Positions 5,019 through 6,272 of a DNA stretch of 6,272 nucleotides are shown piece by piece. The position numbers were made by a program, and so were the translations under genes. The stretch is from Methanosarcinales archaeon. GTDB lineage: Archaea > Halobacteriota > Syntropharchaeia > Alkanophagales > Methanospirareceae. Position 1 is the first letter of the stretch; every line of letters starts with the position of its first letter. The notes beneath the pieces were generated by a model that worked only from the letters and a program-made list of their open reading frames with translations, did not search any database and was not told the origin of the DNA. The stretch spans positions 1-6,272 of the forward strand of contig JAENXH010000085.1 in assembly GCA_016649585.1 (NCBI GenBank), in the 5' to 3' direction.

Positions 5019-6155
5019 ATGAAGAACCCTTTTATATACGGTGAAGTTGTAACAGGGAAGGATTTTGCGGACAGGGAAATAGAGCTGGGGGAAATCCTGA
5101 GGGACTTAAGAGATGGTCAAAACATCTTCCTGGTTTCACCGAGAAGATACGGGAAAACGTCCTTAATCGTGAATGCCCTTGAGCAATTACAGAAGGAAGG
5201 TTTTTACACCGCTTACATAGACCTTTTTAAGGTATCCTCATTTAAAAGTTTGCTGGAGCAATATACCGAAGCGATATCAAGGGCGGCGGAAACGAAAATT
5301 GACAGGTTTAGCAGACTAATCAGGGATTTCTTTCCGAACATTCATCCCAAGGTAGTTATCACTCCTGATGGTAGACCATCTATCGAAATTGATTATGAAG
5401 TGAGAGAGAGAAGAGCGGGGAAACTTTTCGATGAAGTCTACGAGGCACCACAGCGAATAGCCAGAAAGAGGAGCAGGAATTTTATCGTGGCGTTTGACGA
5501 ATTTCAGGAGATAGTGAATTTAAATGGAGAAATGATAGAGAAGGGAATGCGTGCATGTTTACAACACCACGATCGCGTGGGCTATCTATTTGCGGGAAGT
5601 AGAAGACACCTAATCTATGATATGATTTCCAATAAACAAAGAGCGTTCTATAATATGGGCAAGATAATGAGTCTCGGTAAAATCCCGAGTGAGGAATTCA
5701 AAGTTTTCCTTGAGGATAAGTTCCTGGAAACAGAATTTTCATTGGAGGCGGGGGTGCTGGATGAAATCCTGGACGTAACAGAGAACTATCCATATAACGT
5801 TCAATTTTTATGTCATGAATTATGGAATAACTGTCTGGATAGGAGAACTGTCTCCGTTGAAGAGGTTACGCTAACCATGAATAAAATACTTGATGGACAA
5901 TCAGCGGTTTATGTTACCCTCTGGAATACTCTGCCCCTGCACCAGAGGAGGACACTCATAGCAATCGCCTCTTCGGGCGGAGAGAATGTTTTCTCGCGTG
6001 ATTTTGTAAGAGATAATGACCTGGGAGCCGTTTCATCGGTTCAGACTTCCATCAATCTTTTAATGAAGAAGGAGATGATTGACAAAGAGGATAATAATCG
6101 CTACTACATCGCTGATGTATTCTTCAAAAAATGGATTGAGAAGGAGATGATATAA
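5019..6155 (+). CDS. Archaeal P-loop ATPase (COG1672/ATPase_2-like, STAND-type)
   Basis: This 378-residue cytoplasmic protein opens with NPFIYGEVVTGKDFADRE (3-20), the lead-in typical of this ATPase group. The Walker A loop is VSPRRYGKTSLI (39-50), with K46 and T47; the usual first glycine is replaced by serine 40, common in SPRR-type members. Walker B is FIVAFDEFQEI (155-165), with D160 and E161. AGSRRHLIYDM (192-202) is the likely sensor strand. The YPYNVQFLCHELWN segment (257-270) marks the helical lid. Residues about 295-375 look like a winged-helix domain, ending VFFKKWIEKEMI. Such proteins are frequent and variable in archaea and their roles are mostly unknown; DNA-linked, stress or defence functions have been proposed. 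All key residues are present, so it looks active. It stands alone, with its own promoter and terminator, divergent from the minus-strand remnant. Confidence 0.88.
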   Translation: MKNPFIYGEVVTGKDFADREIELGEILRDLRDGQNIFLVSPRRYGKTSLIVNALEQLQKEGFYTAYIDLFKVSSFKSLLEQYTEAISRAAETKIDRFSRLIRDFFPNIHPKVVITPDGRPSIEIDYEVRERRAGKLFDEVYEAPQRIARKRSRNFIVAFDEFQEIVNLNGEMIEKGMRACLQHHDRVGYLFAGSRRHLIYDMISNKQRAFYNMGKIMSLGKIPSEEFKVFLEDKFLETEFSLEAGVLDEILDVTENYPYNVQFLCHELWNNCLDRRTVSVEEVTLTMNKILDGQSAVYVTLWNTLPLHQRRTLIAIASSGGENVFSRDFVRDNDLGAVSSVQTSINLLMKKEMIDKEDNNRYYIADVFFKKWIEKEMI

Positions 6156-6159
6156 CAAA

Positions 6160-6208
6160 CAAACCTTTAAAAAAGGTTTGATCCAAATCACACTTTTTCT
6201 TCCTTTTC
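6160..6208 (+). terminator. Hairpin and T-tracts after the ATPase gene, gene-end repeat copy D
   Basis: CAAACCTTT (6160-6168) and AAAGGTTTG (6172-6180) form a perfect 9-bp stem with loop AAA, four bases after the stop. ATCCAAATC follows, resembling copy C, then T-runs at 6193-6208. Hairpin plus T-tract makes this the clearest terminator in the window. Confidence 0.75.
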
Positions 6209-6253
6209 TAAGGACAAGTATAACTTCTCTCATTTTTTCCTTTTCTAAGGACA
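6201..6253. repeat. 16-bp direct repeat, each copy a mini-hairpin
   Basis: TCCTTTTCTAAGGACA occurs exactly at 6201-6216 and 6238-6253, 37 bases apart start to start. Within each copy TCCTT and AAGGA can pair around TTCT. The second copy ends just before a possible start codon at 6256. Two copies with a 21-base gap do not make a CRISPR array. Confidence 0.7.
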
Positions 6254-6255
6254 TT

Positions 6256-6272
6256 ATGGGCGAAGTGGTTGT
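6256..6272 (+). CDS. Possible start of a following gene (cut by window end)
   Basis: ATG at 6256 opens MGEVV and runs off the window after 17 bases. AAGG at 6247-6250, inside the second 16-bp repeat, could act as a weak SD 5 bases upstream. Too little sequence is present to say more; it may not be a gene. Confidence 0.2.

Noticed and set aside
6201..6253. CRISPR array
   Set aside because: Only two 16-bp copies with a 21-base gap; repeats and spacers are too short and no cas genes are present.

Overview
This window is most likely from a euryarchaeal genome, plausibly ANME-1/Methanophagales or another methanogen/methanotroph-related lineage. The evidence is a clear archaeal SRP19 gene, a VapC-like PIN gene, a COG1672-type archaeal ATPase, archaeal TATA-like boxes, GGTG-type Shine-Dalgarno (SD) sites, and an N-glycosylation-rich surface protein whose C-terminal module resembles one I associate with such archaea. 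The lineage is inferred from memory of these families, not from a search.

Layout. (1) Positions 2-1273 (+) hold the 3' part of a secreted or surface protein with an Ig-like region and a C-terminal module; its start lies upstream of the window. (2) A 215-bp gap holds two palindromic gene-end repeats and a TATA-like box. (3) Positions 1489-2135 (+) hold a compact VapBC-like pair: a 54-residue charged small protein, then a PIN-domain protein starting at TTG two bases later. (4) Positions 2177-4321 (+) hold a tight housekeeping cluster: srp19, a PHP-domain phosphoesterase and an acetylornithine-type aminotransferase (argD). The PHP gene starts at 2490 and argD at 3155; longer reading frames exist for both, but these starts fit the protein families or the ribosome binding site better. 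(5) Positions 4322-5018 (697 bp) hold no intact large gene. They carry the argD terminator region, two adjacent hairpins, and on the minus strand what looks like a broken small gene (4658-4907, strong SD, one probable frameshift and one in-frame TGA) overlapping by GTGA a 44-codon open frame (4527-4661). An inverted repeat with 7-bp arms (4951-4971) lies between this remnant and the divergent ATPase gene. (6) Positions 5019-6155 (+) hold a STAND/AAA-like P-loop ATPase, followed by a strong hairpin plus T-tract terminator, a 16-bp direct repeat and possibly the first codons of a next gene.

Working together. srp19, PHP and argD are close enough (7- and 5-base gaps) to be one transcript. SRP19 is needed to assemble the signal recognition particle, while ArgD belongs to arginine (and possibly lysine) synthesis, so the link looks like a housekeeping operon rather than one pathway. 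The small-ORF/PIN pair is a likely toxin-antitoxin module. No clearly new multi-gene system is visible. The least explained parts are the 4.5-5.0 kb intergenic region with its minus-strand remnant and candidate operator, and the dispersed gene-end palindromes.
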